Assembly (NCBI RefSeq): GCF_040833965.1
Contig: NZ_CP162143.1
Coordinates: forward strand, 124,001 to 188,000
From: Leptospira sp. WS39.C2
GTDB lineage: Bacteria > Spirochaetota > Leptospiria > Leptospirales > Leptospiraceae
Reading direction: 5' to 3'
DNA: 64,000 bases
Part shown: positions 17,422 to 26,345 of the stretch, one piece after another
Numbering within the stretch: the first letter of the stretch is position 1
Layout of the letters: every line of letters begins with the position of its first letter
The notes under the pieces: generated by a model
The model's input: the letters and a program-made list of their open reading frames with translations, nothing else
The model's database searches: none
Told to the model about the DNA's origin: nothing
Position numbers and translations under genes: made by a program

Positions 17422-18462
17422 TTAGCGGATTTTTTCAGTTTCGAGAATGTTTTGGATCGGGATTTCAAACTTCCCGTCCATACCTTGGAAGTGGAGATGA
17501 GTTTCGGATTGTCCTAGGATGACTCCTCGGTACTCTGTTCCGTCTTCCAATCGTACAAGTTCTAAGCGAGAATGTTCCTTATACAACATAGATTCCTTGG
17601 CAAGCATGGCTTGTGTGGAAAATGCTTTGAGTTCTTTGTCTTCTTTGGGGCTAACTTGCGATGCCACTTGAGGTATTGTCTCACCTTGTTTAACCACTAC
17701 TTGTTGTTTGGCATTTAAGATTAAGTCTCCAAATGCAACGGAACCTTCTCTAACAGCTACGGTTTCAATGTTTCCATTAAATGAAACACTGAATATTGTC
17801 CCTCGAACTTGTGTAAGGTGCTCTCCAGCTTGGACAACAAATTCACTATCTTTTGATAGTTTAGAAACGGATGCATAAAGTTTCCCCTTCTTCACTTCAA
17901 ATTTTTGTGAATGGGTTCCTTCATTGGTTTTTTCAATTGTATTCACTAAAACTTCTGATTGTGAACTCACTCGTATCCATGAACCAGTTTCAAAATGTAG
18001 ATCAACTTGTGAGGATAAGTCCGTAATGATGTGGTCACCAGAAGTGAGTTGGTATTTTTCAACTAGAGGGACTGGTGTATTGCTACCAGATGGAACAACA
18101 AAAACTTTGCCCTTCACTTGGGAAACGGAAACGGACAAAGGTGTCACGATCACACGTTTTTCTTCCATAACGGCTGAAGAAGACACTTGAATTGAATTGT
18201 TCGTTGGTTTTAATATAAAGGCAAAAAGTATGGTTGCGGCAATCGCAAAAGTTGTCCCACCAACAACGGTAAGGCCCATTGGCTTTCGAAAAAAGGATAT
18301 GACTTTGTTTGTTTCCGAAGGCATTTTTTCCAATTCATGACGAATCGATCGAGTGGCTACGTCTTCCCAACGTGGGAATTCCACCTGCTCTGTCACCTTG
18401 GATGGTTTACGCAAAAGGGCTTCTAAAGCTTCGATGTGTTTTTGGTCTTCAAATTCGCTCAT
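17422..18462 (-). CDS. FecR-domain transmembrane regulator with C-terminal SH3-like tail
   Basis: 346 residues. A cytoplasmic N-terminus of about 60 residues precedes one TM helix (VVGGTTFAIAATILFAFIL, about 66-86). A FecR domain covers about 110-265, with KGKVFVVPSG, TSGDHIITDLSSQVDLHF, TQVRGTIFSVSF and VAVREGSVAFG. The C-terminus (about 305-345, VRLEDGTEYRGVILGQSETH) looks like a small SH3-like barrel. FecR-type proteins hold or activate an ECF sigma factor in response to an envelope signal. It starts five bases after the sigma factor stop, so the pair is an operon. No TonB receptor gene is nearby, unlike in iron systems. Confidence 0.8.
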   Translation of the reverse strand: MSEFEDQKHIEALEALLRKPSKVTEQVEFPRWEDVATRSIRHELEKMPSETNKVISFFRKPMGLTVVGGTTFAIAATILFAFILKPTNNSIQVSSSAVMEEKRVIVTPLSVSVSQVKGKVFVVPSGSNTPVPLVEKYQLTSGDHIITDLSSQVDLHFETGSWIRVSSQSEVLVNTIEKTNEGTHSQKFEVKKGKLYASVSKLSKDSEFVVQAGEHLTQVRGTIFSVSFNGNIETVAVREGSVAFGDLILNAKQQVVVKQGETIPQVASQVSPKEDKELKAFSTQAMLAKESMLYKEHSRLELVRLEDGTEYRGVILGQSETHLHFQGMDGKFEIPIQNILETEKIR

Positions 18463-18467
18463 TCGTA

Positions 18468-18965
18468 TTAATCTGGAACCAGATTTTCCCTTTTTGCTAT
18501 GGCCAATACTTTCTCAGTGGCTTTGATGACAAGCCTTGAGGCTGTGGAAACTGAAACGCCTAAGATTTCTGCGATTTGAACCAGTTGGAAACCTTCTACG
18601 TTTTTTAATAACAAAGCAGACCTTTCCTCTTCAGAAAGTTCACTTAAAAAACTATACAAACGGTCTTCTAGGTCTTGGTATTCAGCTTTTGTCTCCAATT
18701 TTGGATTGTGGCTGTGGAATTCGATTTCGTCCGAAGCAATTTCCCTCGAAGTGGAAAATTTTTTAGCATAATTGATAGATAAATTGCGAGCAATGGTATA
18801 CAAAACCATGACGGACTTCTCTTCTGAGAGGCCAGCATTGCTATAATGTTTATGGAAACTTAAAAAGCTATCTTGCATTAAATCCATGGCTGTGTCCGCA
18901 TTTTGAGTGTACTTATAAAGAAAGTCAAAAATTCGTTTATGACTTCTTTCGTAGATTTGACTCAT
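18468..18965 (-). CDS. ECF-type RNA polymerase sigma factor
   Basis: 165 residues from the ATG at 18965; the frame is open to a TTG at 19079, and a GTG at 18986 is also possible. Region 2 reads YERSHKRIFDFLYKYTQNADTAMDLMQDSF, with the DLMQDSFL match to ECF region 2.2. Region 4 reads LSELSEEERSALLLKNVEGF followed by the HTH QIAEILGVSVSTASRLVIKA. The protein lacks sigma regions 1 and 3, as ECF factors do. It is the first gene of the sigma/FecR-like pair, which suggests transmembrane control by that partner. Its target promoters cannot be deduced here; no matching repeated promoter was found in the window. Confidence 0.8.
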   Translation of the reverse strand: MSQIYERSHKRIFDFLYKYTQNADTAMDLMQDSFLSFHKHYSNAGLSEEKSVMVLYTIARNLSINYAKKFSTSREIASDEIEFHSHNPKLETKAEYQDLEDRLYSFLSELSEEERSALLLKNVEGFQLVQIAEILGVSVSTASRLVIKATEKVLAIAKRENLVPD

Positions 18966-19088
18966 AGAGACAGAATTGTCGGACACAATCTTGTATGTGT
19001 TCGTAAAACCGAGTCTCTGACAAGTAAAATCCCGTCCTTCTCTGTAAAAGAAAACAATTGGGAGACCACTGATTCTCAAAAACTCAGA

Positions 19089-20492
19089 TTATTTTTCACG
19101 CAAAAGGGCATCATTGGCAGCATTTTTGTAGGCACCAATCATGGTTGGGTAATTAAAAATATGTTCGGTGAAATACTCAATTGGAGCTTTTAGGCTTACA
19201 ACACATTGTCCAAGAGTGATGAGTTCCGTTGCTTTGTCCGAAATGATATGAACTCCAAGAACTCTCCTTGTTTGTTTGTCATAAAGAATTTTGAGTAACC
19301 CAACTTGGTCGCCACTGATCTGTGCCCGAGTGATGGTATCAAATTTAGCAAGACCAACACCATAGGGAACTCCCCTTTTTTTTAGAGCTTCTTCCGTTGG
19401 TCCGATGGTTGCAATTTCTGGTAATGTATAAATTCCAATTGGGAATTCTTCTGCATCCACTGGAACAGAAGGATGGCCAAACATGTGTTTTGCGACATAA
19501 GCACCTTGGTACATAGAAACGGATGCTAAACTAGGGAATCCGATCACATCTCCACATGCGTAAATTGTAGGTACATTGGTTTGGTAATTCTCATTCACTA
19601 GGATTTGGTTTCTATCATTAGGTATAATTCCAACAGATTCTAATCCTAAATTGTCAACATTACCGAGTCTTCCTCTAGAAATAAGGACTTGGTTGACTTT
19701 TACCACCTCACCTTTGTTTGTTGTAAGTTCATAACCTTCTTCATCAGAAATTTTTTTATAAGTTGTGATAGAAGAATCCACGTGAATTTGAATCCCTGAA
19801 TTTTGCATGATCCGAGTCATTTCATTGGAAATGTCTTCATCCAAAAATCCAAGAATTCGATTTTGTGAATCAAAAAGATGGACTTTCACTCCAATATGAG
19901 CAAAAATTGTAGCATACTCTGAGCCAATGATCCCTGCTCCCACAACAGCCAAAGTACTTGGTAGTTTTTTCATCGCAAACAAACCATCACTATCATAAAC
20001 CAATCCATCCTCAAAAGGGATGTTTTCGTTAGATGGCCTGCGTGGACTACTCCCCGTTGCGATGAGGATGTTATCTGTCTCGTAAACTTTTTTCCTGCCA
20101 GCGGAATCGGTCACTTCTACTCGGTTTGGATCAACGATTTTCCCCCAACCAGTGAGAGTTGTGACTCGGTTTTGGATCATTTGTTCCCGAGTGACATCTT
20201 CTTCTTTTTCAATGACAGTGGAGGCACGAAACATAAGCTCTTGGAGGGTGAGTTGTGTGGTCTGCGGTGATTGTAACCCATGAAGGTTCGATAGTTTTAA
20301 ATTTCTATAGAATCGGCTTGTTTCTTGTAGGGATTTGGAGGGGATGGTCCCCCAGTGGACACAACCACCACCTAAATAAGGGTCTTTTTCAATGATAGCA
20401 GCTTTTTTGCCGAGTTTACTTGCTTGGATAGCAGCTTTTTGAGCGGCTGGACCGCCCCCGATAGCGATTAAATCAAATCGATTGATAGACAT
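19089..20492 (-). CDS. sthA: Soluble (Si-specific) NAD(P) transhydrogenase
   Basis: 467 residues from ATG at 20492 (MSINRFDLIAIGGGPA), a typical flavoprotein start; the upstream extension to 20531 is unlikely. FAD-binding GGGPAAQKAA is at 12-21. The redox-disulfide region reads GGGCVHWGTIPSKSL: Cys44 is present but the second Cys of lipoamide dehydrogenase is Thr49, the hallmark of SthA. NAD-binding GAGIIGSEYA lies near 183. The enzyme exchanges hydride between NADPH and NADH in the cytosol. It starts upstream of the sigma factor gene on the same strand, with 123 bases between them, and diverges from the cyclase gene. Confidence 0.85.
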   Translation of the reverse strand: MSINRFDLIAIGGGPAAQKAAIQASKLGKKAAIIEKDPYLGGGCVHWGTIPSKSLQETSRFYRNLKLSNLHGLQSPQTTQLTLQELMFRASTVIEKEEDVTREQMIQNRVTTLTGWGKIVDPNRVEVTDSAGRKKVYETDNILIATGSSPRRPSNENIPFEDGLVYDSDGLFAMKKLPSTLAVVGAGIIGSEYATIFAHIGVKVHLFDSQNRILGFLDEDISNEMTRIMQNSGIQIHVDSSITTYKKISDEEGYELTTNKGEVVKVNQVLISRGRLGNVDNLGLESVGIIPNDRNQILVNENYQTNVPTIYACGDVIGFPSLASVSMYQGAYVAKHMFGHPSVPVDAEEFPIGIYTLPEIATIGPTEEALKKRGVPYGVGLAKFDTITRAQISGDQVGLLKILYDKQTRRVLGVHIISDKATELITLGQCVVSLKAPIEYFTEHIFNYPTMIGAYKNAANDALLREK

Positions 20493-20655
20493 TGGATAAA
20501 AGAACGCTACCGAGAAAGTGAAAAATAGCAAGCAAAAATGAATCTCAAACCACTCCCTTTGGCTCTAGTTGGAGGTTCTTCACCTAACATAATTAAAGTC
20601 GGAAAACAAAAAATCTTGCATTCATAATTTGCCTTTTTAGCATTCAGTTAAGCGT

Positions 20656-23442
20656 ATGGAATTTTTAAAAATGATTCAGTCTGGATTGATATCCCTTTGG
20701 AAAATCCTATCGGAAGGGATTCGTGCAAAACTTGCCTGGTTTACTGGGACACTCATTGCCTTGACCATTTTACTTTTATCCATCATCACGGTCCGGCAAC
20801 AGACTGCCATCCTCTCAGAGAGTTACGAAAAACAAGCCGCTGTTTCCAAAAACTTTATTGCTGGACTTGTCATGGAGATTGAATCCATTTCTCAGAATTT
20901 AATACGTATTGAAGAGTTTAAAACTCGAATTGAAAAACAACAAGAAGAACTAAAAAAATACCAAACTGCCAAACTTGTGACAAAGAAAAAAACCGTTTCG
21001 GTTTTTGGATTCAAAACAAATTTATTTGGATCCCTTGGTTCTTCGAAAGTGCTGAAAAAGTTTGATACATTTTTTTCTGTCTATTTAACCAAAGATGACG
21101 TTGCAATTTTAGAAAAGGAAATCCGCCAACAACTGAGAGACGCTTCCAATCGAAATATCAGCGAAAGAGAATGGAATACATTGATTCATTTGGCATCCGC
21201 TTATGTCAAAAATGAAGAAAAATATTTAGAGATCATTAAACAACCTACCCCAGAAGATACCGAAGCAAAATCAAAATGGGAACTGGATATCAAAAACATC
21301 AAAAAAGAAATTAGAAATCATAAATCAAAACTTGATTTGTTCATCGCAAAGTTTTATGCAGATTCTAAAAAAAGAAAATTGGAAGAGTTAGGTCTTGATA
21401 CAAAATTATTTCGTATCCAAACATTCCCAATTTCGGCAATGATCCAAGGAGAAACATCCATTGCATCTTTTGATACTCAGATCATCGACAATACTTCTCC
21501 AATAGCCAAAATTGATCATTTTGACCAGATGGAAAGTAGTTTGGTAGATTCCTTTCAAAAACTTTCAGATGATATCACCGCTGTTGAAGAAAATGAAAAA
21601 CAATACGTTTATGAATGGAGAGAAAGAGAAATACAGGCACTCCACTCACCTCTTTTCCGACACCAAAACTCAACCAAACGTGCATTTAACTTAATTGGCA
21701 TCAAATCAAAATTAGGTGATTACCGAGAAGTAATCAAAGAAGATTATAGGATCACAAACGAATTAGCCCAACTAATCCCAAAATTAAGAGAAAGAATTCA
21801 GTATTTAAAAAATGCAAAACCACCTATTCCTCCACCAAAGGACAAACTCTTCACAAGTTATTATAAATCTTACAACGAATTGATTTCCGAAAGGGAAAAA
21901 GTTTATAATGAAGTTTCGTTACGGTACCCAATTTCTAAAGAGTTGGAAGAAAAAATTGAATCAATTCGAAGTTTACGAGATGTCACTTTAGAAGACTGGG
22001 TCCTTTTAAAATTCAAAACTGATCCTTTAGAATATGAAAAATATTACCAAGACCCGGAAGCAAGGGATGAACAAAGGAATCGATGGAAAGCCATTCGGAA
22101 ATGGATTGTTTCAGCGGAACAAGAAACCCCAACAAAAGAATTAAAAAAAATGTTTCCTGATGGAAGTTTTGGTCACTCGCGGAGTGAATCTGAAGAAATA
22201 ATGTGGAGGTTGGATGGAACTCAATTATTAGAATCTGAGAATGTTCCACTGATGGTATTACACGACAATTTTTCAGGTCTGATTAGAACACTAGTAGACC
22301 GTACGGATGGGATCAGGGCCATCAAAGACAATCGAAACCAAATTGTTTTTACTGCGATTACAATTTGTCTTGTCGCTATCATTTTTGCAATTATCATCTC
22401 AGGTGTTGTCGTACAAAAAATACGGAAAATCATTCGAAGTGCGGAAGATGTTGGCCAAGGGAATTTACATGTACATTTTGATGACGGTGGCAATGATGAA
22501 TTCGGTAACCTAACAGTTGCCTTAAACCAAATGGTTTCAGGACTCAAAGAAAGGGAAAAAATGCGAGGGGTTCTTGGTAGTATGGTAGACCCTGTAGTTG
22601 TTGGGGAAGCATTAAAGGATTTAGAGAAATTAAAACGAGGTAGTGAAAAAGTAATCACTGCATTTTTCTCTGACATTGCAGGTTTTAGTACCATTTCTGA
22701 AAAACTCAATTCAAAAGAACTCGCAGACCTACTCAATGAATACCTTTCGGCAATGACACTCATCCTCAAACAACATGATGGTGTTTTGGATAAATACATC
22801 GGGGATGCCATTGTTGGTATCTTCAATGCCCCTCTTGATGTTGAAAACCATTGTTTAAAAGCAGTAACCGCTAGTGTCGAAATGAGAGATAAATTGGAAG
22901 TTCTCAAAAAAGAATGGATCCAAAAAAATTCCTACATCCCTGAAGCTCATAATATGAAATTCAGAATTGGTCTTAACTTAGGTTATGCGAAAGTGGGATT
23001 TATGGGAACAGATGCACTGGCATCCTATACCATGATGGGTGATACGGTGAATCTAGCTGCAAGACTAGAAGCTGCGGGAAAAGATTACGGAGTTTGTATT
23101 TTGGTGTCCGAATTTGTACACGATGAAATCAAGGATCATTTTTTTACGCGTAAACTGGACACGGTGCGTGTGAAAGGAAAATCCAAACCTGTCACTTTGT
23201 TTGAAGTCAGGAGTAAAAAAGGAGAGGAATCGGAAGAAGAGAAAAAGTTTGTAAATGCCTACGAAACTGCACTTTTTTCTTATTTCAACCGCAAGTTTTC
23301 CGATGCCAAAACACAGTTTGAAAGCTTATATAGATCCACAAAGGATGAATCAAGCAAACTGCTCTTAGAACGATGCCAATACTATATAGAAACACCACCT
23401 GAATTGGATTGGGATGGTTCGTTTACAAGGACAAAAAAGTAA
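20656..23442 (+). CDS. Large transmembrane class III adenylyl cyclase
   Basis: 928 residues. TM1 is about 27-47 and TM2 about 557-580; the roughly 500 residues between them are predicted outside the cytoplasm and are rich in charged coiled-coil. A HAMP segment follows (about 580-635), then the cyclase domain. Metal-binding Asp residues lie in FFSDIAGFST and in DKYIGDAIVG. YTMMGDTVNLAARLEA carries the transition-state Asn and Arg, and a Lys before IGDA with a Thr in YTMMGD fits adenine rather than guanine. It is predicted to make cAMP in response to an envelope signal. A helical tail of about 80 residues follows. Monocistronic by context. Confidence 0.85.
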   Translation: MEFLKMIQSGLISLWKILSEGIRAKLAWFTGTLIALTILLLSIITVRQQTAILSESYEKQAAVSKNFIAGLVMEIESISQNLIRIEEFKTRIEKQQEELKKYQTAKLVTKKKTVSVFGFKTNLFGSLGSSKVLKKFDTFFSVYLTKDDVAILEKEIRQQLRDASNRNISEREWNTLIHLASAYVKNEEKYLEIIKQPTPEDTEAKSKWELDIKNIKKEIRNHKSKLDLFIAKFYADSKKRKLEELGLDTKLFRIQTFPISAMIQGETSIASFDTQIIDNTSPIAKIDHFDQMESSLVDSFQKLSDDITAVEENEKQYVYEWREREIQALHSPLFRHQNSTKRAFNLIGIKSKLGDYREVIKEDYRITNELAQLIPKLRERIQYLKNAKPPIPPPKDKLFTSYYKSYNELISEREKVYNEVSLRYPISKELEEKIESIRSLRDVTLEDWVLLKFKTDPLEYEKYYQDPEARDEQRNRWKAIRKWIVSAEQETPTKELKKMFPDGSFGHSRSESEEIMWRLDGTQLLESENVPLMVLHDNFSGLIRTLVDRTDGIRAIKDNRNQIVFTAITICLVAIIFAIIISGVVVQKIRKIIRSAEDVGQGNLHVHFDDGGNDEFGNLTVALNQMVSGLKEREKMRGVLGSMVDPVVVGEALKDLEKLKRGSEKVITAFFSDIAGFSTISEKLNSKELADLLNEYLSAMTLILKQHDGVLDKYIGDAIVGIFNAPLDVENHCLKAVTASVEMRDKLEVLKKEWIQKNSYIPEAHNMKFRIGLNLGYAKVGFMGTDALASYTMMGDTVNLAARLEAAGKDYGVCILVSEFVHDEIKDHFFTRKLDTVRVKGKSKPVTLFEVRSKKGEESEEEKKFVNAYETALFSYFNRKFSDAKTQFESLYRSTKDESSKLLLERCQYYIETPPELDWDGSFTRTKK

Positions 23443-23514
23443 TAAAAGGCAGGTTTTTTCCGCTAAACTAGACAGAATATCTAATAAATTGTATATTTTT
23501 CTTGCTTTTGCAGG

Positions 23515-23563
23515 TATAATTTCAATATTGGGAAGTATCTGACCCATTTAGGAGATACTCGAG
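23515..23563 (+). promoter_or_regulatory. Likely -10 box and ribosome site of the peroxiredoxin gene
   Basis: A perfect TATAAT at 23515-23520 is preceded by AT-rich DNA but no good -35 at normal spacing. AGGAG with about nine bases to the ATG gives a strong ribosome site. No clear PerR-like operator was recognised. Confidence 0.4.
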
Positions 23564-24199
23564 ATGGCACTACGACTCGGCGATGAAGCACCCAATTTCC
23601 AAGCGGAAACTTCGGAAGGTAAAATTGACTTCCATGAATATTTAGGACAAAGTTGGGGGATTTTATTTTCTCACCCAAAAGACTACACTCCAGTTTGTAC
23701 CACGGAACTCGGTTACGTTGCAAAAATCAAACCTGAGTTTGAAAAACGAAACGTGAAAGTGATCGCTCTTTCAGTTGATCCAGTAGATAGCCATAAAGGA
23801 TGGATCTCTGATATCAATGAAACACAAAGCACAAATGTTAATTATCCAATCATTGCTGACGCTGACAAAAAAGTTTCCAATTTGTATGATATGATCCATC
23901 CAAATGCAAGTGAAACAACAACTGTAAGATCTGTGTTTGTTGTTGGTCCTGACAAAAAAGTAAAACTAACTCTCACATACCCTGCGTCAACTGGTAGAAA
24001 TTTTGATGAGTTACTACGTGTGATTGATTCATTACAACTCACTTCTCAATTCAGTGTGGCAACTCCGGCAAACTGGAAAGATGGTGAAGATACAATCATC
24101 GTTCCATCTGTTTCTGATGAAGATGCGAAGAAAAAATTCCCAAAAGGATTTCGCACCATCAAACCTTATTTACGTTACACACCACAACCAAATAAATAG
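23564..24199 (+). CDS. 1-Cys (Prx6-type) peroxiredoxin
   Basis: 211 residues, the usual length for Prx6. The peroxidatic cysteine is Cys45 in HPKDYTPVCTTELG; the preceding Pro/Thr and a later Arg near 130 (TTTVRSVFVV) complete the active site. The C-terminal extension with FRTIKPYLRYTPQP is typical of this subfamily. It reduces hydrogen peroxide and organic peroxides in the cytosol; the reductant is unknown. The start ATG has a strong ribosome site. A GC-rich terminator follows immediately and partly separates it from the OsmC-type gene, which also handles peroxides in other bacteria. Confidence 0.9.
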   Translation: MALRLGDEAPNFQAETSEGKIDFHEYLGQSWGILFSHPKDYTPVCTTELGYVAKIKPEFEKRNVKVIALSVDPVDSHKGWISDINETQSTNVNYPIIADADKKVSNLYDMIHPNASETTTVRSVFVVGPDKKVKLTLTYPASTGRNFDELLRVIDSLQLTSQFSVATPANWKDGEDTIIVPSVSDEDAKKKFPKGFRTIKPYLRYTPQPNK

Positions 24200-24208
24200 T
24201 GGAAAAGT

Positions 24209-24236
24209 GGCGGGGCAATCACCCCGCCTTTGTGGT
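24209..24236 (+). terminator. Rho-independent terminator after the peroxiredoxin gene
   Basis: GGCGGGG (24209-24215) and CCCCGCC (24222-24228) form a 7-bp GC stem with a six-base loop, followed by TTTGTGG. It lies only 18 bases before the OsmC start, so OsmC expression would depend on read-through or a promoter in the short gap. Confidence 0.7.
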
Positions 24237-24246
24237 AATTTTAATT

Positions 24247-24663
24247 ATGCATATCCATTTAAAACGAATTGAATCCCCCTTTGTCCTCCAAGCAACGAAT
24301 GAATCTGGAAATTCAATCCAAATCGATGCCTCACCTGAAATTGGTGGGAAAAATTCTGGCCCAAGACCAATGGAACTTCTCATCATGGGACTTGCTGGTT
24401 GTAGCAGTATCGATGTATTGATGATCCTAAACAAATATCGTATCGAAGTAAAAGACTACTCTGTGGATGTGGAAGCGGACCGCGAAAAAGTAGAGGAAGC
24501 CAATCTTTTTAAAAAAATCCACATGAAGTTTTTTGTGAAAGGTGATTTCCAAGAAACACAAGTAAAACGAGCAATTGATTTGAGTTTAGAAAAATATTGT
24601 TCTGTTGCAAAAACCTTAGAAAAAACAGCATCAATTACGTATGAATTAGAATTGGTTTCCTAA
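24247..24663 (+). CDS. OsmC-family protein
   Basis: 138 residues from ATG at 24247 (MHIHLKRIESPF). The frame is open to a GTG at 24199, but that start would put the terminator stem inside the coding region. The two family cysteines are in GLAGCSSIDV and KYCSVAKT, with PRPMELL before the first. OsmC/Ohr proteins reduce organic hydroperoxides through this Cys pair; this one resembles the YhfA-like branch more than Ohr. Its place behind the peroxiredoxin fits a peroxide-defence role. No other gene is attached to it. Confidence 0.8.
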   Translation: MHIHLKRIESPFVLQATNESGNSIQIDASPEIGGKNSGPRPMELLIMGLAGCSSIDVLMILNKYRIEVKDYSVDVEADREKVEEANLFKKIHMKFFVKGDFQETQVKRAIDLSLEKYCSVAKTLEKTASITYELELVS

Positions 24664-24761
24664 CCGAAACTGAACAAATTCATTCTCTCGAATTCAATCG
24701 ATATCAGAAGAGTTCAGCTTTATCCGGCTTGCATCAGTAACAATTCAAAATACGTACATCT

Positions 24762-24778
24762 TTATGCAAAATGCATAA
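24762..24778. repeat. Perfect palindrome in an intergenic region
   Basis: TTATGCA-AAA-TGCATAA, 7-bp arms, between the convergent OsmC and DUF547 genes. It could be a weak shared terminator stem or a protein site; no T-run follows. Confidence 0.35.
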
Positions 24779-24812
24779 CATTACATCCCCCGAGAGTAAC
24801 GAGGAAGTTTGT

Positions 24813-25571
24813 TTATTTTAATTCATTAAGATCCCAATTGTATTCATTATAAATGATTTTTGCATCGGGTTTGATTGTATCTTCAAAACCATCTTGAACA
24901 AACTGGATCAAACTTGTTTTTTTTGTAAAATCTGGTTGGAACCAATTGAAAATTTTACTTAGATACAATGTATTCGAATTTTTATCATAGGAATTTTTCT
25001 TCGGATTTTTTAAGAAAACAAGTTTTGCAGTTTGTAATTGTTTTTCTAAAAGATTTGGTGTGTATGCTTCCGATTGTAAAATGGGACATCCGATAGAAGC
25101 ACAAACAATGGCAAAATGAATCCTTGGTTCTGCAAAATCTTTTCTTAATTTTTCATGTTCAATCCAATCCAAATGCCTCGATTTTCCAAGTAGAGAAAAA
25201 AATTCTTTTTTCCAAGGAATACCTCTCGCCAAATTGATCTTTGAAATGGGAGAACCGATGTCAGTGATACTTTCAACAGGATAGTGATCAAGGATGAGTT
25301 TCACTGTAAATGCATTGTATGCGTTGATTAAAAAACTAAGTTTTTCTTTTTCCGAAAACGTTTGATATTGGTTATCGGTTACTTTTGTTAGGTTGTCAAG
25401 ATACCCATTTAATAGTGAAGCATCAGAAATAAACCCTTTGTAGGAAACAAACCCATTTTTCACATGTTTTTTGAGTAAAGAATCCCAAACACTGTGTTTA
25501 TGGTCAAACGTCTGGGCAACTAAGGATTGGGACATACCCAAAACAAACAAAAGCGCAAAATAATGTTTCAT
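24813..25571 (-). CDS. DUF547-family exported protein
   Basis: 252 residues from ATG at 25571. The signal peptide MKHYFALLFVLGMSQSLVAQ ends in a plausible AxA-type site. The DUF547 signature is clear: EKLSFLINAYNAFTVKLIL, LARGIPWKKEFF, WIEHEKLRK and RIHFAIVCASIGCPIL. The His-rich and Cys-containing core suggests a metal or transglutaminase-like enzyme, but the family has no assigned reaction. Predicted periplasmic. The frame extends to 25601 but without the basic start of the leader. It is followed on the reverse strand by nothing nearby; the OsmC gene is convergent. Confidence 0.7.
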   Translation of the reverse strand: MKHYFALLFVLGMSQSLVAQTFDHKHSVWDSLLKKHVKNGFVSYKGFISDASLLNGYLDNLTKVTDNQYQTFSEKEKLSFLINAYNAFTVKLILDHYPVESITDIGSPISKINLARGIPWKKEFFSLLGKSRHLDWIEHEKLRKDFAEPRIHFAIVCASIGCPILQSEAYTPNLLEKQLQTAKLVFLKNPKKNSYDKNSNTLYLSKIFNWFQPDFTKKTSLIQFVQDGFEDTIKPDAKIIYNEYNWDLNELK

Positions 25572-25640
25572 AACAACCATCCAAAACTTAGACAGTACCA
25601 TTTCCTATCTGACAATTGAATTTTCATAGAAAGTGATGGA

Positions 25641-26342
25641 TTAGGATAAACTATTCAGATACCGACTAATCCCTTGTACCACAGGAGCTGGAATTTCATG
25701 CCCACCAGGAAATGCGATGAATTCGCCGAGTAAACCAGAACCACGGAGTAATTTTTCTAGTTTTTTCGCATTGGCATATCCTAAGATTGGATCGTATTCA
25801 CCATGGGATTGAAAAAAACGTAAATTGGATTTTTTAGGAGCTAAGTCTTTCCAAAGGGATTCATTTACCAAAGCTCCAGAAAGGATCATAAGGCCTTTTG
25901 GAATCAGTTCATTTCGTAAGGTAAGATCCGTGGCAAGCATTGCTCCTTGAGAAAAACCACCTAAAATTAGTTGGTTCCATGGGACACCCAATGCTTCTAA
26001 CATCAAATAGGCGGAAGCTCTTGCGATGTCCATACCTTCTGGATCTTTATCTGCAAAATTTCGAAAATCGTTTTTACGGATAGCTTCTTCTAAGGCGGCC
26101 ATGTCAATGGGAAACCATGCACGACCTGAATACCCGGGCATCAGTGGAATACTCAAATGTCCATGAGGGAATACCCAATTGAATTTTTGGTCTGTCACTA
26201 AAACTTCATGGATCGGAAATAAATCAAATGCACTTGCTCCATATCCATGAAACAAAACAACTGTTGGAGCATCCGGATCCCCTTTTACACGTAAAACTTT
26301 TAATGGTCCAAGGGATTCTAAATCATTTTCATCATCTAACAT
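25641..26342 (-). CDS. Carboxylesterase/lysophospholipase-like alpha/beta hydrolase
   Basis: 233 residues, the normal size for the small esterase/phospholipase family (YpfH/APT1-like). The oxyanion motif VVLFHGYGAS is near residue 30. The nucleophile is the Ser of GGFSQGAML near 128, the Asp is in HGEYDPILGY near 187 and the His is in PGGHEIPAP near 218. It probably hydrolyses short acyl esters or lysophospholipids in the cytosol. The start is ATG, three bases after the dinB stop on the same strand, so the two are co-transcribed. No signal peptide. Confidence 0.85.
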   Translation of the reverse strand: MLDDENDLESLGPLKVLRVKGDPDAPTVVLFHGYGASAFDLFPIHEVLVTDQKFNWVFPHGHLSIPLMPGYSGRAWFPIDMAALEEAIRKNDFRNFADKDPEGMDIARASAYLMLEALGVPWNQLILGGFSQGAMLATDLTLRNELIPKGLMILSGALVNESLWKDLAPKKSNLRFFQSHGEYDPILGYANAKKLEKLLRGSGLLGEFIAFPGGHEIPAPVVQGISRYLNSLS

Positions 26343-26345
26343 AAA

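Noticed and set aside
22221..22907. 228-codon antisense frame in the cyclase gene
   Set aside because: Opposite to the conserved cyclase domain; low-complexity Ser/Ile content, no start signal.
24199..24246. GTG start of the OsmC-type gene at 24199
   Set aside because: It would place the strong peroxiredoxin terminator inside the coding region and adds residues unlike the family.
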